64,000 nt of DNA from Sporohalobacter salinus (GTDB taxonomy: Bacteria; Bacillota; Halanaerobiia; Halobacteroidales; Acetohalobiaceae): assembly GCF_016908635.1 (NCBI RefSeq), contig NZ_JAFBEG010000005.1, positions 98,542 to 162,541 on the forward strand. The letters are read 5' to 3'. Below the pieces are notes generated by a model. It made no database searches, was not told the origin of the DNA, and saw only the letters and a list, made by a program, of their open reading frames with translations. Positions 45,673-54,617 of this stretch are shown here, in pieces. The position numbers and the translations under genes are program-made. How positions within the stretch are numbered: the stretch's first letter is position 1; every line of letters starts with the position of its first letter.

Positions 45673-46440
45673 TTATCTTCTTAAATATCTAACTGTAAAT
45701 ATTCGATCATTTAAATCTAAATCATAAGTAATTTCATCTAAATAAAGTATTGTTTTAGAATCAGCTTGTAGATCTTTCATAGTCATCTTTTCGGCTGTCC
45801 AATAACCAGATTTTTCTTTAATATCTTCACTAATTAATTCTTTATATAACTTACCCTCTTCATCATAAAATTTTAATTTAGTTGGAAACCAGTTGCTTTT
45901 TTGCACCCACATCTTAACAAATTTATACTCTATCTCTTCATCAGTTGGTACTAATCTCAATAAGTACTCTTTATTATTTTCTTTTAAAATTGTCGCCTTA
46001 TAATCTTCTTTATAATTTCCTCCACCTAAAATGGATAGATCATTATAGCTAAAGTCAGTCCCTACAAAACTACCATTCTTCTGGCTACCTGCTATCTTTC
46101 TAACATTTCCTAACGCTGGCATATAAAGATACATATCTTCATCATCACTATTCTTTTCCTGAGATAAAAAGGCAGTATCTTCAACACTAGCTGGCGCTAA
46201 AAATCGAATCAAAGCTTTATCATATTCACCATCTTTAGTAAAAGCTTCAAGTTTTCTTTTTCGTTTGCTACCTGATTTATCATAAAGTTCCATTCTCAAT
46301 TTAACCTTAGATGACTGAGCATCAATTGAAGCCTCTACTTTATCTAATATATCATCTCCACTTAATTCCTGTCCTAATACTAAGCCATTTACACTCAAGA
46401 CTAAAGTCATAATTAATACTAATGTAATTATTCGTTTCAT
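45673..46440 (-). CDS. Outer-membrane lipoprotein-sorting (LolA-like) protein
   Basis: A signal peptide (1-24, ending LGQ) is followed by LSGDDILDKVEASIDAQ and a half-barrel with KALIRFLAPASVEDTAFLSQEKN, DMYLYMPALGNVRKI and the FVGTDFSYNDLSILGG motif. These are typical of COG2834 proteins encoded with RND exporters. They are thought to bind lipids or lipoproteins in the periplasm. It is 14 nt downstream of the exporter. Confidence 0.9.
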   Translation of the reverse strand: MKRIITLVLIMTLVLSVNGLVLGQELSGDDILDKVEASIDAQSSKVKLRMELYDKSGSKRKRKLEAFTKDGEYDKALIRFLAPASVEDTAFLSQEKNSDDEDMYLYMPALGNVRKIAGSQKNGSFVGTDFSYNDLSILGGGNYKEDYKATILKENNKEYLLRLVPTDEEIEYKFVKMWVQKSNWFPTKLKFYDEEGKLYKELISEDIKEKSGYWTAEKMTMKDLQADSKTILYLDEITYDLDLNDRIFTVRYLRR

Positions 46441-46454
46441 TGCTAAAAACCTCC

Positions 46455-48743
46455 TTAATTATTTAAAGTTATATCATCACTACCGTTTAAAATCTCTGCT
46501 ATTTTCTGACCACTAATAATTAATGACGGCAGAAGAATCATTGCCCCTAAAAATGAAACTACCATTGTAATTGAAGTTAATAAACCAAAGGTTTTTAATG
46601 GTGGAAAAGAAGAAAAAAGTAGAACCAAAAAACCTGCTGTTACAGCAGTAGCATTAAAGTAATTAGCCCGACCTATTGTTTCTATTGCTACTTGAAGTGA
46701 TCCCATTAGACCTGCACCTTCTTCTCTTTCCTCTTGATAACGAGTATAGCAGTGAATACTGTAATCAACCCCTACTCCAACAGCAATACTAGCAATCATA
46801 CTAGTAGCTACATTAAGCGGTATTGATGTCCATCCCATTAAACCAAAATTTAATAAAACTGTTACTGCTATCGGAAAACTACAGACAAATCCTCTTAACG
46901 GAGATTTTAATAAAATACTGGTAATAATAAAGGCAAAAAAGATAGATGCAATTAAACTTCGAATCTGACTACTGACTATCATATCAGTTAAGTTATTACG
47001 TAAAACTGGGATCCCTGTAATTGTTACCTGATACTTGTCACCGTCGAATTGATTATTAACTAACTTTCTTACTTTAGCTAACATATTTTCAGTCTTTTCA
47101 CTACCAGCATTAGCAGTCATAATTCTGATTCTAACCTCTCGATGATCAAAATCTATATAATCACTTAATATATCATCATCATCTGAAGATAATAACAACA
47201 AATACTGAGCAATCCCTCGCTTTGGAAGTCGTTTATATTCTTCTTGTCCGTGATTTAAAGCCTTATTTTCTTCTTCTAAGAGATCAACAACAGACATAGT
47301 ATTACTAAGTAGATCTACTTTTTCTAACTTTGTCTGTAATTGATCTACTTTCTGCAGAAACTTAGGATCTTCAATTCCATTAGCCTGCTGAGTATCAATT
47401 ATAATTTCTAATGAATCTGAACCACCAAATTTACTATTAACTAACTTATTAGCCTGCCTAATCTCACTTCCCTGCTGAAAGAAAGTAATATAATTAGTCT
47501 CTGGCTGAATCTTAGGTGCTACCCAGAGAGATAAAAGAGAAACAACAATTGCAATAACAATTACTATTCCATTATAATTCTTTACAATTTTGAATAGAAC
47601 GGTAAAAATTCCATCCAGCATAGGTCTCTTTTCTGCTGCCTGAAAATGTTTTGGCTTTTTCATCAATTTCAAAACTGCCGGTAAAAAAGTTATCGACATT
47701 AAAAGAGCAACCAAAACACCAAAAGCTGTAAAGAGTCCAAAGTCTTTAATAATTGTTAACTCTGATAAACCTAATGAAGAAAAACCAGCAATCGTTGTTA
47801 TTCCCGCCATAATAATAGCAATTCCTACTTTAAGAATGCTTCTAGTAATTGCTTCAAATTTACTTGCTCCATCTAGCTGGTCTTCATAGAAACGAGCTAA
47901 AAAATGAATAGCATAGGCACTACCAACACTAACTAATAATACTGGTAACACAGTACTAACTATTGAAAGTGTTTTTTCCAACCAAGCTACAAATCCAATA
48001 GTCCAGACAACACTCAATAAAACAACTATAATCGGTAATAAAATTCCTCTTATGCTCCTAAAACTTGTAAAAAGAATTGTCATTACAACTACTGAAACAA
48101 AAGGAAATAATTTTAGAATATCACTTTTCATATTATCAGCCATTGTTTTAGTCAGTACTGGATTACCCGTAAGATAGCTTTCTTCAGTTAGCTTAACATC
48201 ATTCCTAATATCTTTCACCTTGGAAACTACATATTGCTGATCTGAATCAGGACTAAGCTGAGCTATAATTGTTGCCGCTTTAAGATCTTCAGAAACTAAA
48301 GTTCCAAGATAACGGTCTTTAGTTAATATTTGCTTAGATAACTTCTCAGCTTCTTTCTTATTAGCCGGTAATTCTTTAATAAATTCTCCTACTTCAACAG
48401 TAAATCCTTGGCCGCGGATCTCTTCAATATTAGTAATGCTGCGTGCTTTATTAACTCCATCAATTTTATCCATTCTAGTCGTTATTTCCGCTATATGCTC
48501 TAAAGATTCTTGATCCATAATATTTTCATCTTGTAGCATCAAAACTACATATTCAGCTCCACCATATTTCTCACTAATTCGATCAAAAGTATCAACTACT
48601 GGATCCCCTTCGGGAAACATCTTCTTTATATCAGTATTAATCTGAATATCTACAGCTTGATAAGCAAAGAAGATGGTAATTAAGATAGTTACTACTATAA
48701 TCATTTTTGGATACTTATGTACAAAATCTTTTATGAACTGCAT
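46455..48743 (-). CDS. RND/MMPL-family exporter
   Basis: A 762-residue inner-membrane transporter of two homologous halves. Each half has a first membrane helix, a large extracytoplasmic loop (about 35-210 and 405-590) and a bundle of five helices. GNPVLTKTMADNMKSDI and GIPVLRNNLTDMIVSSQ are equivalent segments before the bundles, and GVGVDYSIHCYTRYQEE and SVGSAYAIHFLARFYED are the matching TM4 segments. It groups with the HAE3/hopanoid-lipid type of exporter, which moves hydrophobic molecules to the outer leaflet or outer membrane. First gene of the tetR operon. Confidence 0.93.
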   Translation of the reverse strand: MQFIKDFVHKYPKMIIVVTILITIFFAYQAVDIQINTDIKKMFPEGDPVVDTFDRISEKYGGAEYVVLMLQDENIMDQESLEHIAEITTRMDKIDGVNKARSITNIEEIRGQGFTVEVGEFIKELPANKKEAEKLSKQILTKDRYLGTLVSEDLKAATIIAQLSPDSDQQYVVSKVKDIRNDVKLTEESYLTGNPVLTKTMADNMKSDILKLFPFVSVVVMTILFTSFRSIRGILLPIIVVLLSVVWTIGFVAWLEKTLSIVSTVLPVLLVSVGSAYAIHFLARFYEDQLDGASKFEAITRSILKVGIAIIMAGITTIAGFSSLGLSELTIIKDFGLFTAFGVLVALLMSITFLPAVLKLMKKPKHFQAAEKRPMLDGIFTVLFKIVKNYNGIVIVIAIVVSLLSLWVAPKIQPETNYITFFQQGSEIRQANKLVNSKFGGSDSLEIIIDTQQANGIEDPKFLQKVDQLQTKLEKVDLLSNTMSVVDLLEEENKALNHGQEEYKRLPKRGIAQYLLLLSSDDDDILSDYIDFDHREVRIRIMTANAGSEKTENMLAKVRKLVNNQFDGDKYQVTITGIPVLRNNLTDMIVSSQIRSLIASIFFAFIITSILLKSPLRGFVCSFPIAVTVLLNFGLMGWTSIPLNVATSMIASIAVGVGVDYSIHCYTRYQEEREEGAGLMGSLQVAIETIGRANYFNATAVTAGFLVLLFSSFPPLKTFGLLTSITMVVSFLGAMILLPSLIISGQKIAEILNGSDDITLNN

Positions 48744-48757
48744 TGCCCCCCTCCTTT

Positions 48758-48779
48758 CAGAACTGACTAGTCAGTTCTG
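48758..48779. promoter_or_regulatory. Perfect 22-bp palindrome, probable TetR operator
   Basis: CAGAACTGACT is followed directly by its exact reverse complement, between the -10 box and the ribosome site of the RND gene. Placed at about +2 to +23 of the transcript, it would block initiation when bound. Its length and symmetry fit a TetR dimer-pair site. Confidence 0.85.
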
Positions 48780-48784
48780 TCTAT

Positions 48785-48813
48785 ATTATATTTTATATTC
48801 TAATAATTGTCAA
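48785..48813 (-). promoter_or_regulatory. Consensus sigma-A promoter of the exporter operon
   Basis: TTGACA (48808-48813), a 17-nt spacer and TATAAT (48785-48790): both boxes match the consensus fully, so the operon should be strongly expressed when not repressed. Confidence 0.92.
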
Positions 48814-48836
48814 GAAGAGAATATTTTATTTAATCA

Positions 48837-49787
48837 TTAAACTGCTTCCCATCTAGGACATTTAGATCCCCAACGAGCTACTAATTCCCCGTTTTGGTGA
48901 ATATTGATAATTTCACAGCTATTAGGACAGCCGTCACAATTAAAACTAGAAACCTCATAAGTAAAATCAGAAGCATCAAAACCTTTAAAGGAAGTTTCCT
49001 CTTTTTCTTGCACGGCCTCTTGAGCCAACATTCCTGCCCCTATTGCTCCCATAACATCATGATGTTCAGGAACAACAATCTCTGCATCTAAAGATTTGGC
49101 AAAGGCTTCTCTAATCCCTTCATTAGCAGCTACTCCCCCTTGAAAAACAATAGGTTCCAGTATTTCTTTTCCTTGACCAACATTATTTAAGTAATTTCTT
49201 ACTAAAGCTTCACATAGTCCAGCAATAATGTTCTCCATAGAATGGCCTAACTGTTGTTTGTGAATCATATCCGACTCAGCAAAAACAGAACAACGTCCGG
49301 CAATTCTAACAGGATTATCTGCTTCTAAAGCAAACTGTCCAAATTCTTCAATTGGTATATTCAACCTACTTGCCTGCTGATCTAAAAATGACCCGGTTCC
49401 AGCAGCACAGACAGTATTCATTGCAAAATCAACAACTACTCCATCACGTAAAATAGTAATCTTTGAATCTTGCCCCCCAATTTCTAATACAGTCTTCACC
49501 TCTGGTACTATATTAGAAGCAGCAACTGCATGAGCTGTAATTTCATTTTTAACTATATCAGCTCCAACAATTACTCCAGCCAAATCCCGAGCACTTCCTG
49601 TTGTTCCTACAGCTTTAATATCTAAATCATCTATCTTTTCTCCTAACTCTTCTAAACCTGTCTGAACAACATCAATTGGTCGTCCTTGAGTCCGTAAATA
49701 TAATTTCTCTTTTATTTCTTGCTCTTCATCCAACAACACTAAATTAGTACTAACTGATCCAACATCTATTCCTAAATATCCTTTCAT
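48837..49787 (-). CDS. CoA-dehydratase-activase-like ATPase (BadF/BcrA/HgdC family)
   Basis: An ASKHA-fold ATPase starting YLGIDVGSVSTNLVLLD. The iron-sulfur cysteines of the HgdC type are present: C127 in CAAGTGSF and C166 in GRCSVFAESDMIH. Unlike classical activators (about 260 residues), it has a C-terminal extension with four more cysteines (C284, C287, C291, C310). Activators of this family transfer electrons with ATP hydrolysis to a dehydratase or related Fe-S enzyme. The start overlaps the upstream gene by 4 nt (ATGA). Confidence 0.92.
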   Translation of the reverse strand: MKGYLGIDVGSVSTNLVLLDEEQEIKEKLYLRTQGRPIDVVQTGLEELGEKIDDLDIKAVGTTGSARDLAGVIVGADIVKNEITAHAVAASNIVPEVKTVLEIGGQDSKITILRDGVVVDFAMNTVCAAGTGSFLDQQASRLNIPIEEFGQFALEADNPVRIAGRCSVFAESDMIHKQQLGHSMENIIAGLCEALVRNYLNNVGQGKEILEPIVFQGGVAANEGIREAFAKSLDAEIVVPEHHDVMGAIGAGMLAQEAVQEKEETSFKGFDASDFTYEVSSFNCDGCPNSCEIINIHQNGELVARWGSKCPRWEAV

Positions 49788-50884
49788 ATGACCTGACCTC
49801 CTGTTTTAAGTCCCTGTTTTCTTTTTAATAAATCAACAAAGGCTTCTAATCTAGTAATATATCCTGCTTCACCAGTATGTTCATCTAATGTTAATGACAG
49901 CACCGGCATATCAAGTTCACGACTAACTTTTGGTAGAATACTTTCAGCTACTATCTCTGGCATACAGGTAAAAGGAGCTAATTGAATTACTCCATCATAG
50001 TCGTCTTGATTATATAATACTGTACGACCAATAGTTTCCAATCCATGACCGCCTACAAAGTGTTCTAAATAAGGTTCAGCTGCTGCTTCTATCTTTTGAT
50101 GTTCTTCACTATCAACCGAAGTACTAAACAAATGTTCACTGATCCAATCACTTAGATAAATAGAGCGATTAACTACAACTCCCATTTCACCTAATTTCTT
50201 TTCTAAATTGAGATTAGTAAAAGGTTCTAATACAACATAGATCTCACCTACTATTCCAACTTTAAGAGGTTCTTTCTGCCAATCAATTTTCAAATCTAAA
50301 ATCTGATTCTTCATTTCTACTATAGCTGAATGGAGCTTTTCAATTTCATGAATATCTTCTATTCTATTTAAAAAAACTTCATAAACTTCAGTTACTAATT
50401 TAGGTTTAACTGCATATCCTCTCATTCTATTTGTATATTCAGTTGCTTCATCAATCAACTGACATTTAGTCCAAGCTAACTTCCAAGCACTCCATAAATT
50501 CCACCAAGAAAGATGTTTAAATATAAATTTAAATTGCTGCAAAAAGTTGCTCCATGAACCCTGAAATGGTTCGAAGGTTATCATTTCAAAATCATAATCT
50601 AAATCTTTTAAAATCTCTTTTTGCACCTCACCATAATATCCAAACCGGCAAGGACCACTTCCTCCAGCCATAATAATTGTATCTGCCCCTGCTTCTAAAG
50701 CTTCGATATAGTTACCAACATTTATTTTCAACGGTAAACAGGCAAATTCAGGAGCATGCTTAACACCTAAATTCAGTGTTCGTTCTGTAATTGGAGGTGG
50801 TTCTACTACTTCTAAACCCAACTCCTTTAATAATGATTTAGCAGATAAATTCATCAGTCCCATATGTGGATAAGTTACTTTCAT
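49784..50884 (-). CDS. DUF2229/HgdB-related activase-associated protein, subunit 1
   Basis: This 366-residue protein begins KVTYPHMGLMNLSAKSLLKELG and has CLPLKINVGNYIEAL and GGSGPCRFGYYGEV, with the C-terminal DEHTGEAGYITRLEAFVDLL. It belongs to the DUF2229 (2-hydroxyglutaryl-CoA dehydratase-related) proteins that accompany BadF-type activators. The cysteines suggest a second Fe-S cluster. It shares its C-terminal block with the preceding gene and overlaps both neighbours by 4 nt. The substrate is unknown. Confidence 0.88.
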   Translation of the reverse strand: MKVTYPHMGLMNLSAKSLLKELGLEVVEPPPITERTLNLGVKHAPEFACLPLKINVGNYIEALEAGADTIIMAGGSGPCRFGYYGEVQKEILKDLDYDFEMITFEPFQGSWSNFLQQFKFIFKHLSWWNLWSAWKLAWTKCQLIDEATEYTNRMRGYAVKPKLVTEVYEVFLNRIEDIHEIEKLHSAIVEMKNQILDLKIDWQKEPLKVGIVGEIYVVLEPFTNLNLEKKLGEMGVVVNRSIYLSDWISEHLFSTSVDSEEHQKIEAAAEPYLEHFVGGHGLETIGRTVLYNQDDYDGVIQLAPFTCMPEIVAESILPKVSRELDMPVLSLTLDEHTGEAGYITRLEAFVDLLKRKQGLKTGGQVI

Positions 50885-51804
50885 GCTCCCTTAGCCTCCC
50901 ATCTAATCATATCTACAAAAGCTTCTAATCTCGTTTCTAATCCGGCTTCACCAGTATGTTCATCGAGATTAAGTGACATAAAATGAATATCACTACGACG
51001 TTTAGCCTTTCGTTCCATTAATTCCCCAATTAAAGAATCAGGGCCACAACCAAAAGCAGCTAGCTGTATAAAACCATCCACCTCTTGGCATTCAAAAAGA
51101 TAATAAGCAGCACCAATAATCTCGCGGTTAAAAGTCCAAAATAGAGGTTTAGATAACTTATCAGCTCCTCTATCAATCTGCTTTTTAGTTAAATTCTGAG
51201 GAGTAATTACATTTACTCCTAACTCTTCTAATTTATCTTTTAATCCTAAACTTAAATATTTATCTTCTAATAAATAAGCATGTCCTAATAAAGCTATAGT
51301 TAATCTATCCCGTCCAAACTCTTTAATTAAATTCTGTCGATGATGCCGCAGGGCTTTTCTTGCCTGCCAATGTGCTTTCATAATCTTAAATTTACTATCT
51401 GTAAACTTAGCTCCTAATTCTAAATTAGACCCTAATAAATCAAACCAACTTTGATTATGATTTATTGTTGGAGTTAATAATTGTGGTAAATCAGATATAT
51501 TGTTCCTAATCATATCAGGCAACCCCATTAACTTAGGACAGACATATTCATTCTTAACTACACTTACAATCCGAGGCAAAAAGATATAATCGACTTTATT
51601 ACGAAGATTAACTATATGACCATGACTAACTTTAACAGGAAAACAAGCTTCATCAATAGCAAGCTTAACTCCCTGATCGATAATTGATTGATTTGAATCA
51701 TCAGACTCTACCACTTCTACTCCTAACTGTTGAAAAAATTCCTTCCAGGCAGGATAATAATGAAAGTATAATAACGATTTAGGAATTCCTACTTTAACTT
51801 TCAT
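50881..51804 (-). CDS. DUF2229/HgdB-related activase-associated protein, subunit 2
   Basis: A 307-residue paralogue of the downstream gene: VGIPKSLLYFHYYPAWKEFFQQLGVEVV, DEACFPVKVSHGHI, FLPRIVSVVKNEYVCPK and the ending LDEHTGEAGLETRLEAFVDMI. In other Firmicutes these two halves and the ATPase can be fused into one protein of about 1400 residues; here they are separate, joined by ATGA overlaps. It follows the ZIP gene by 31 nt, so it may be part of the same transcript as spoVA. Confidence 0.88.
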   Translation of the reverse strand: MKVKVGIPKSLLYFHYYPAWKEFFQQLGVEVVESDDSNQSIIDQGVKLAIDEACFPVKVSHGHIVNLRNKVDYIFLPRIVSVVKNEYVCPKLMGLPDMIRNNISDLPQLLTPTINHNQSWFDLLGSNLELGAKFTDSKFKIMKAHWQARKALRHHRQNLIKEFGRDRLTIALLGHAYLLEDKYLSLGLKDKLEELGVNVITPQNLTKKQIDRGADKLSKPLFWTFNREIIGAAYYLFECQEVDGFIQLAAFGCGPDSLIGELMERKAKRRSDIHFMSLNLDEHTGEAGLETRLEAFVDMIRWEAKGA

Positions 51805-51835
51805 TTATCTACTCCTTTCTTAACAGATTAATAAT

Positions 51836-52558
51836 TTAAAAACTAAGAGGGATAGAAATGAAGGTTTCTCCCAATAAAAAACTAACTAAAAATCCAAGTA
51901 AAATCCCCAGCACTTCAAATTTACCTCCTACCTTAACAGCTCTAGGAATCATCTCATCAACAATCATATAAAGAATTGCTCCTCCAGCAAAAGCCATTAT
52001 CGATCCTAACCAAAACTTAGATAAACCAACTAAGAACCTAAAACCAATTATAGCTCCAATAGGATTAATTAAAGCAATAGCCCCAGCAACTAAATAAGCA
52101 AACTTTTTATCTATTTCTCCTACATTCACCATCTCTTCGGTAGTTAAAAATCCTTCCGGAATATTATGAAGAAAAATCGAAATTGCCAATACTACTCCTA
52201 ATCCACCACCTTTAGTAGCAAAACCAACTCCCATACTAATAGATTCTGGCAGATCATCTAATAAAGTACCTAAAGCAATCCCTAACCCAGATTTGAAATT
52301 TTTCTCTATATAGCTATCAACAGCTAAAAAGAATAGTCCCCCCAACAGAAAACTAATTGAACTTCCTAATATTCCTGCTTCGCGATAGGCTTCAGGAATC
52401 AATGAAAAGGAAATAACCGAAATTAAAATTCCAGCTCCAAAAGAAAGAATAGTAGATAGGAAGCTATCTGATACTTCTTTAGTACCAAGATAGCCTCCTA
52501 ATAAAATAGCACTCCCTGCTAAAGAACTATAAATAATTACCTTAATTAAACTATTCAT
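51836..52558 (-). CDS. ZIP-family divalent metal transporter
   Basis: A 240-residue membrane protein with about eight helices. The second metal-site helix carries the standard FLHNIPEG. The preceding, normally HNxPEG, helix reads DDLPESISMG, so its histidine is replaced by aspartate. ZIP proteins import zinc, iron or manganese, but the changed site could alter the metal or the direction. It starts 9 nt after spoVAF, which suggests expression in the forespore along with spoVA. Confidence 0.9.
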   Translation of the reverse strand: MNSLIKVIIYSSLAGSAILLGGYLGTKEVSDSFLSTILSFGAGILISVISFSLIPEAYREAGILGSSISFLLGGLFFLAVDSYIEKNFKSGLGIALGTLLDDLPESISMGVGFATKGGGLGVVLAISIFLHNIPEGFLTTEEMVNVGEIDKKFAYLVAGAIALINPIGAIIGFRFLVGLSKFWLGSIMAFAGGAILYMIVDEMIPRAVKVGGKFEVLGILLGFLVSFLLGETFISIPLSF

Positions 52559-52567
52559 CTATTTCCC

Positions 52568-54034
52568 TCATTCCTGATCATCTTTTGAATATCGATCTGA
52601 GTCAGTTGGACTATGAATATTAGGCCTTCTATGTGATAAGTCTAAAATCGATTGTCTAAAGATATAAGACTTTAAAGCATTCCAATCGAAAGGAATTATC
52701 GGCCATAAATAAGATATTCCAAAGGATTTACTAAAGACAAATAAAGCTAAAATAGCAACTGTTCCAGCAATAAATCCATAAAGTTGAAATCCAGTAACTA
52801 AAATTAATAATATAAATCGCAATAACTTAATTGTCAAGGCTAATTCAAAACCTGAAATGGCAAAATTCCCGATAGCTCCTATTGCCATATAAATAATCGT
52901 TTCTGGGACAAATAAACCAACTTTAGTAGCAAAATCCCCTAGTAACAAAGCCCCAATGATACCTAATGAGGTAGCCAAAGAACTAGGAACCTGAAACGAT
53001 GCCATTCGAACAAAATCAATTCCTAAACTAGCAATTATAAACTGAATACCTAAAGGTACCTCGCCTATCTTTTCAGGACCAATAAAGTCTAAAGTTTCTG
53101 GTAATAATTCTGGTTGTAAAGCTGCTAATAACCAAATCACAGGTAAGAAAAGAGAAATACCAGTAGCAAACAAACGCAGTAGTTTCAAATAAGTTCCTGG
53201 TAATGGAGCTTGACGATAATCTTCTAAACTCTGTACTTGATCAAAAAAAGTAGACGGCAGAATTAAAGCAGTAGGAGAATTATCAACTATAATACAGATT
53301 TTACCTTCTAATAAATGGGCTGCTGTAGTATCCGGGCGTTCTGTATATCGTACTTTCGGTAATGGATTTAAATTGTCGCCAGTTAAAAAATCCTCAATCG
53401 TTTTATCAGCCATCGGTAAACCGTCTATTTCAATCTTCTTAATTTTTTTCTTTATATCCTCAACTAAATCCGGATCTGCTATATCATTAATATAAAGCAA
53501 AGCAACATCATTTTTAGATCTAGTTCCTACCTTCTGCACTTCAGTAATTAATTCTGAATCACGCAATCTTCTTCTAACCATCTGTACGTTAAATATCATA
53601 GTCTCCACAAAGCCATCACCAGGACCACGAGTTGACTTTTCTAGTTCTGGCTCTTTAGGTGCTGTGCTCATCCAAGTTCGACCATCGATAACTATCGCTT
53701 CTGTCTCACCATCAATTAGTAATATCTGTGGTCCAGCTAAAATCTTATCTGCTGCATCATCTAAATTAGTTGTAGTACTAACTTCATAATATGGTAACTG
53801 CTTATCAAGTATTTTCTGAATCGCATCTACACTTAAATCTTCCCGCTTTACATCCATTAGTCTATTTAATATATATATCAATCTATCTTTGATAAACCCA
53901 TCTATATAAACTAGTCCAGCTTTTCTATCTCCTACTTTAAAAGTACGGGTTAAAACATCAAAGCTTAAATCAGCATGTAATTCATTCTTTAAATATTCGA
54001 GATTCTGATCAATTTCTTTAAATATCTCCTTCAT
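52568..54034 (-). CDS. spoVAF: Stage V sporulation protein AF
   Basis: SpoVAF is a GerA-A-type protein of the spore inner membrane, thought to help calcium-dipicolinate release during germination. It has the soluble N-terminal part with DGFIKDRLIYILNRLM, TRGPGDGFVETMIFNVQMVRRRLRD and GKICIIVDNSPTALILPSTFFD, then five to six membrane helices (about 285-440). A GTG four codons upstream overlaps the AGGAG site; the ATG at 54032-54034 is used. It overlaps spoVAEa by 17 nt. Confidence 0.95.
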   Translation of the reverse strand: MKEIFKEIDQNLEYLKNELHADLSFDVLTRTFKVGDRKAGLVYIDGFIKDRLIYILNRLMDVKREDLSVDAIQKILDKQLPYYEVSTTTNLDDAADKILAGPQILLIDGETEAIVIDGRTWMSTAPKEPELEKSTRGPGDGFVETMIFNVQMVRRRLRDSELITEVQKVGTRSKNDVALLYINDIADPDLVEDIKKKIKKIEIDGLPMADKTIEDFLTGDNLNPLPKVRYTERPDTTAAHLLEGKICIIVDNSPTALILPSTFFDQVQSLEDYRQAPLPGTYLKLLRLFATGISLFLPVIWLLAALQPELLPETLDFIGPEKIGEVPLGIQFIIASLGIDFVRMASFQVPSSLATSLGIIGALLLGDFATKVGLFVPETIIYMAIGAIGNFAISGFELALTIKLLRFILLILVTGFQLYGFIAGTVAILALFVFSKSFGISYLWPIIPFDWNALKSYIFRQSILDLSHRRPNIHSPTDSDRYSKDDQE

Positions 54035-54602
54035 AATTTTTTCCACTCCTGATTAATATCTCTTTAATAGCCTTAGTAGTTATTGGACATCCCACTTTAT
54101 GATCATCTTGATATTCCATCTTACCGATGTCCCCAATACCTACTATTAACTGAGGATTAAATTCATTAATCACATCAACAGTGTCACCTTCTAAATAGAG
54201 ATGATCCGCTGGCTCTGGATTACCATCTTTAGTAACGGGACCATCTACTATTTGGGCCTGATTAGTTACAGAAAAATCAGGCTTAACACCTATTACATCT
54301 TTGGTATCGGAAGCTACAGATAAAATACCAAGCACTTCTACTTCTGAAGAATCTAAAACTCCTGCCATTGCTTCTTCGCCACTACTTTTATTCTTATCAC
54401 CTTCATCATCAAACATTACTAAAGCAATATCAGACTCTGCTTCTTTAACTAATTCAATTATTTCTTTTCCGCTACAATCAGTAGGAGTTCCTGCTGAACG
54501 CGAAATTGTTCTCAAACCTAATTTCTTACCTACTTCTTCTACTGCTCTGCAAGCAGTATTATCGCCATCGGTAATCATAATTACTTGATCAGCGACGTTA
54601 AT
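54018..54602 (-). CDS. spoVAEA: Stage V sporulation protein AEa, start codon non-standard
   Basis: This soluble spore protein of unknown mechanism is encoded in the spoVA operon. The first ATG (54576-54578) begins inside the conserved strand VIMITDGDNTACRAVEEV and has no ribosome site. The frame is open upstream to the spoVAEb stop without ATG, GTG or TTG. GGGAGG lies just before ATT (54600-54602, spacing 2) and GTC (54594-54596, spacing 8). Either start restores the 4-7 residues seen before VIF in B. subtilis. ATT is given here as the outer limit. Confidence 0.85.
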   Translation of the reverse strand: MNVADQVIMITDGDNTACRAVEEVGKKLGLRTISRSAGTPTDCSGKEIIELVKEAESDIALVMFDDEGDKNKSSGEEAMAGVLDSSEVEVLGILSVASDTKDVIGVKPDFSVTNQAQIVDGPVTKDGNPEPADHLYLEGDTVDVINEFNPQLIVGIGDIGKMEYQDDHKVGCPITTKAIKEILIRSGKNYEGDI

Positions 54603-54617
54603 TTCCTCCCTTCTAAA

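Noticed and set aside
49784..51804. A single gene broken by a frameshift (the two DUF2229 genes)
   Set aside because: Each frame has its own complete N- and C-terminus and shares only a paralogous C-terminal block. They overlap by a coupled ATGA, typical of intact neighbouring genes.
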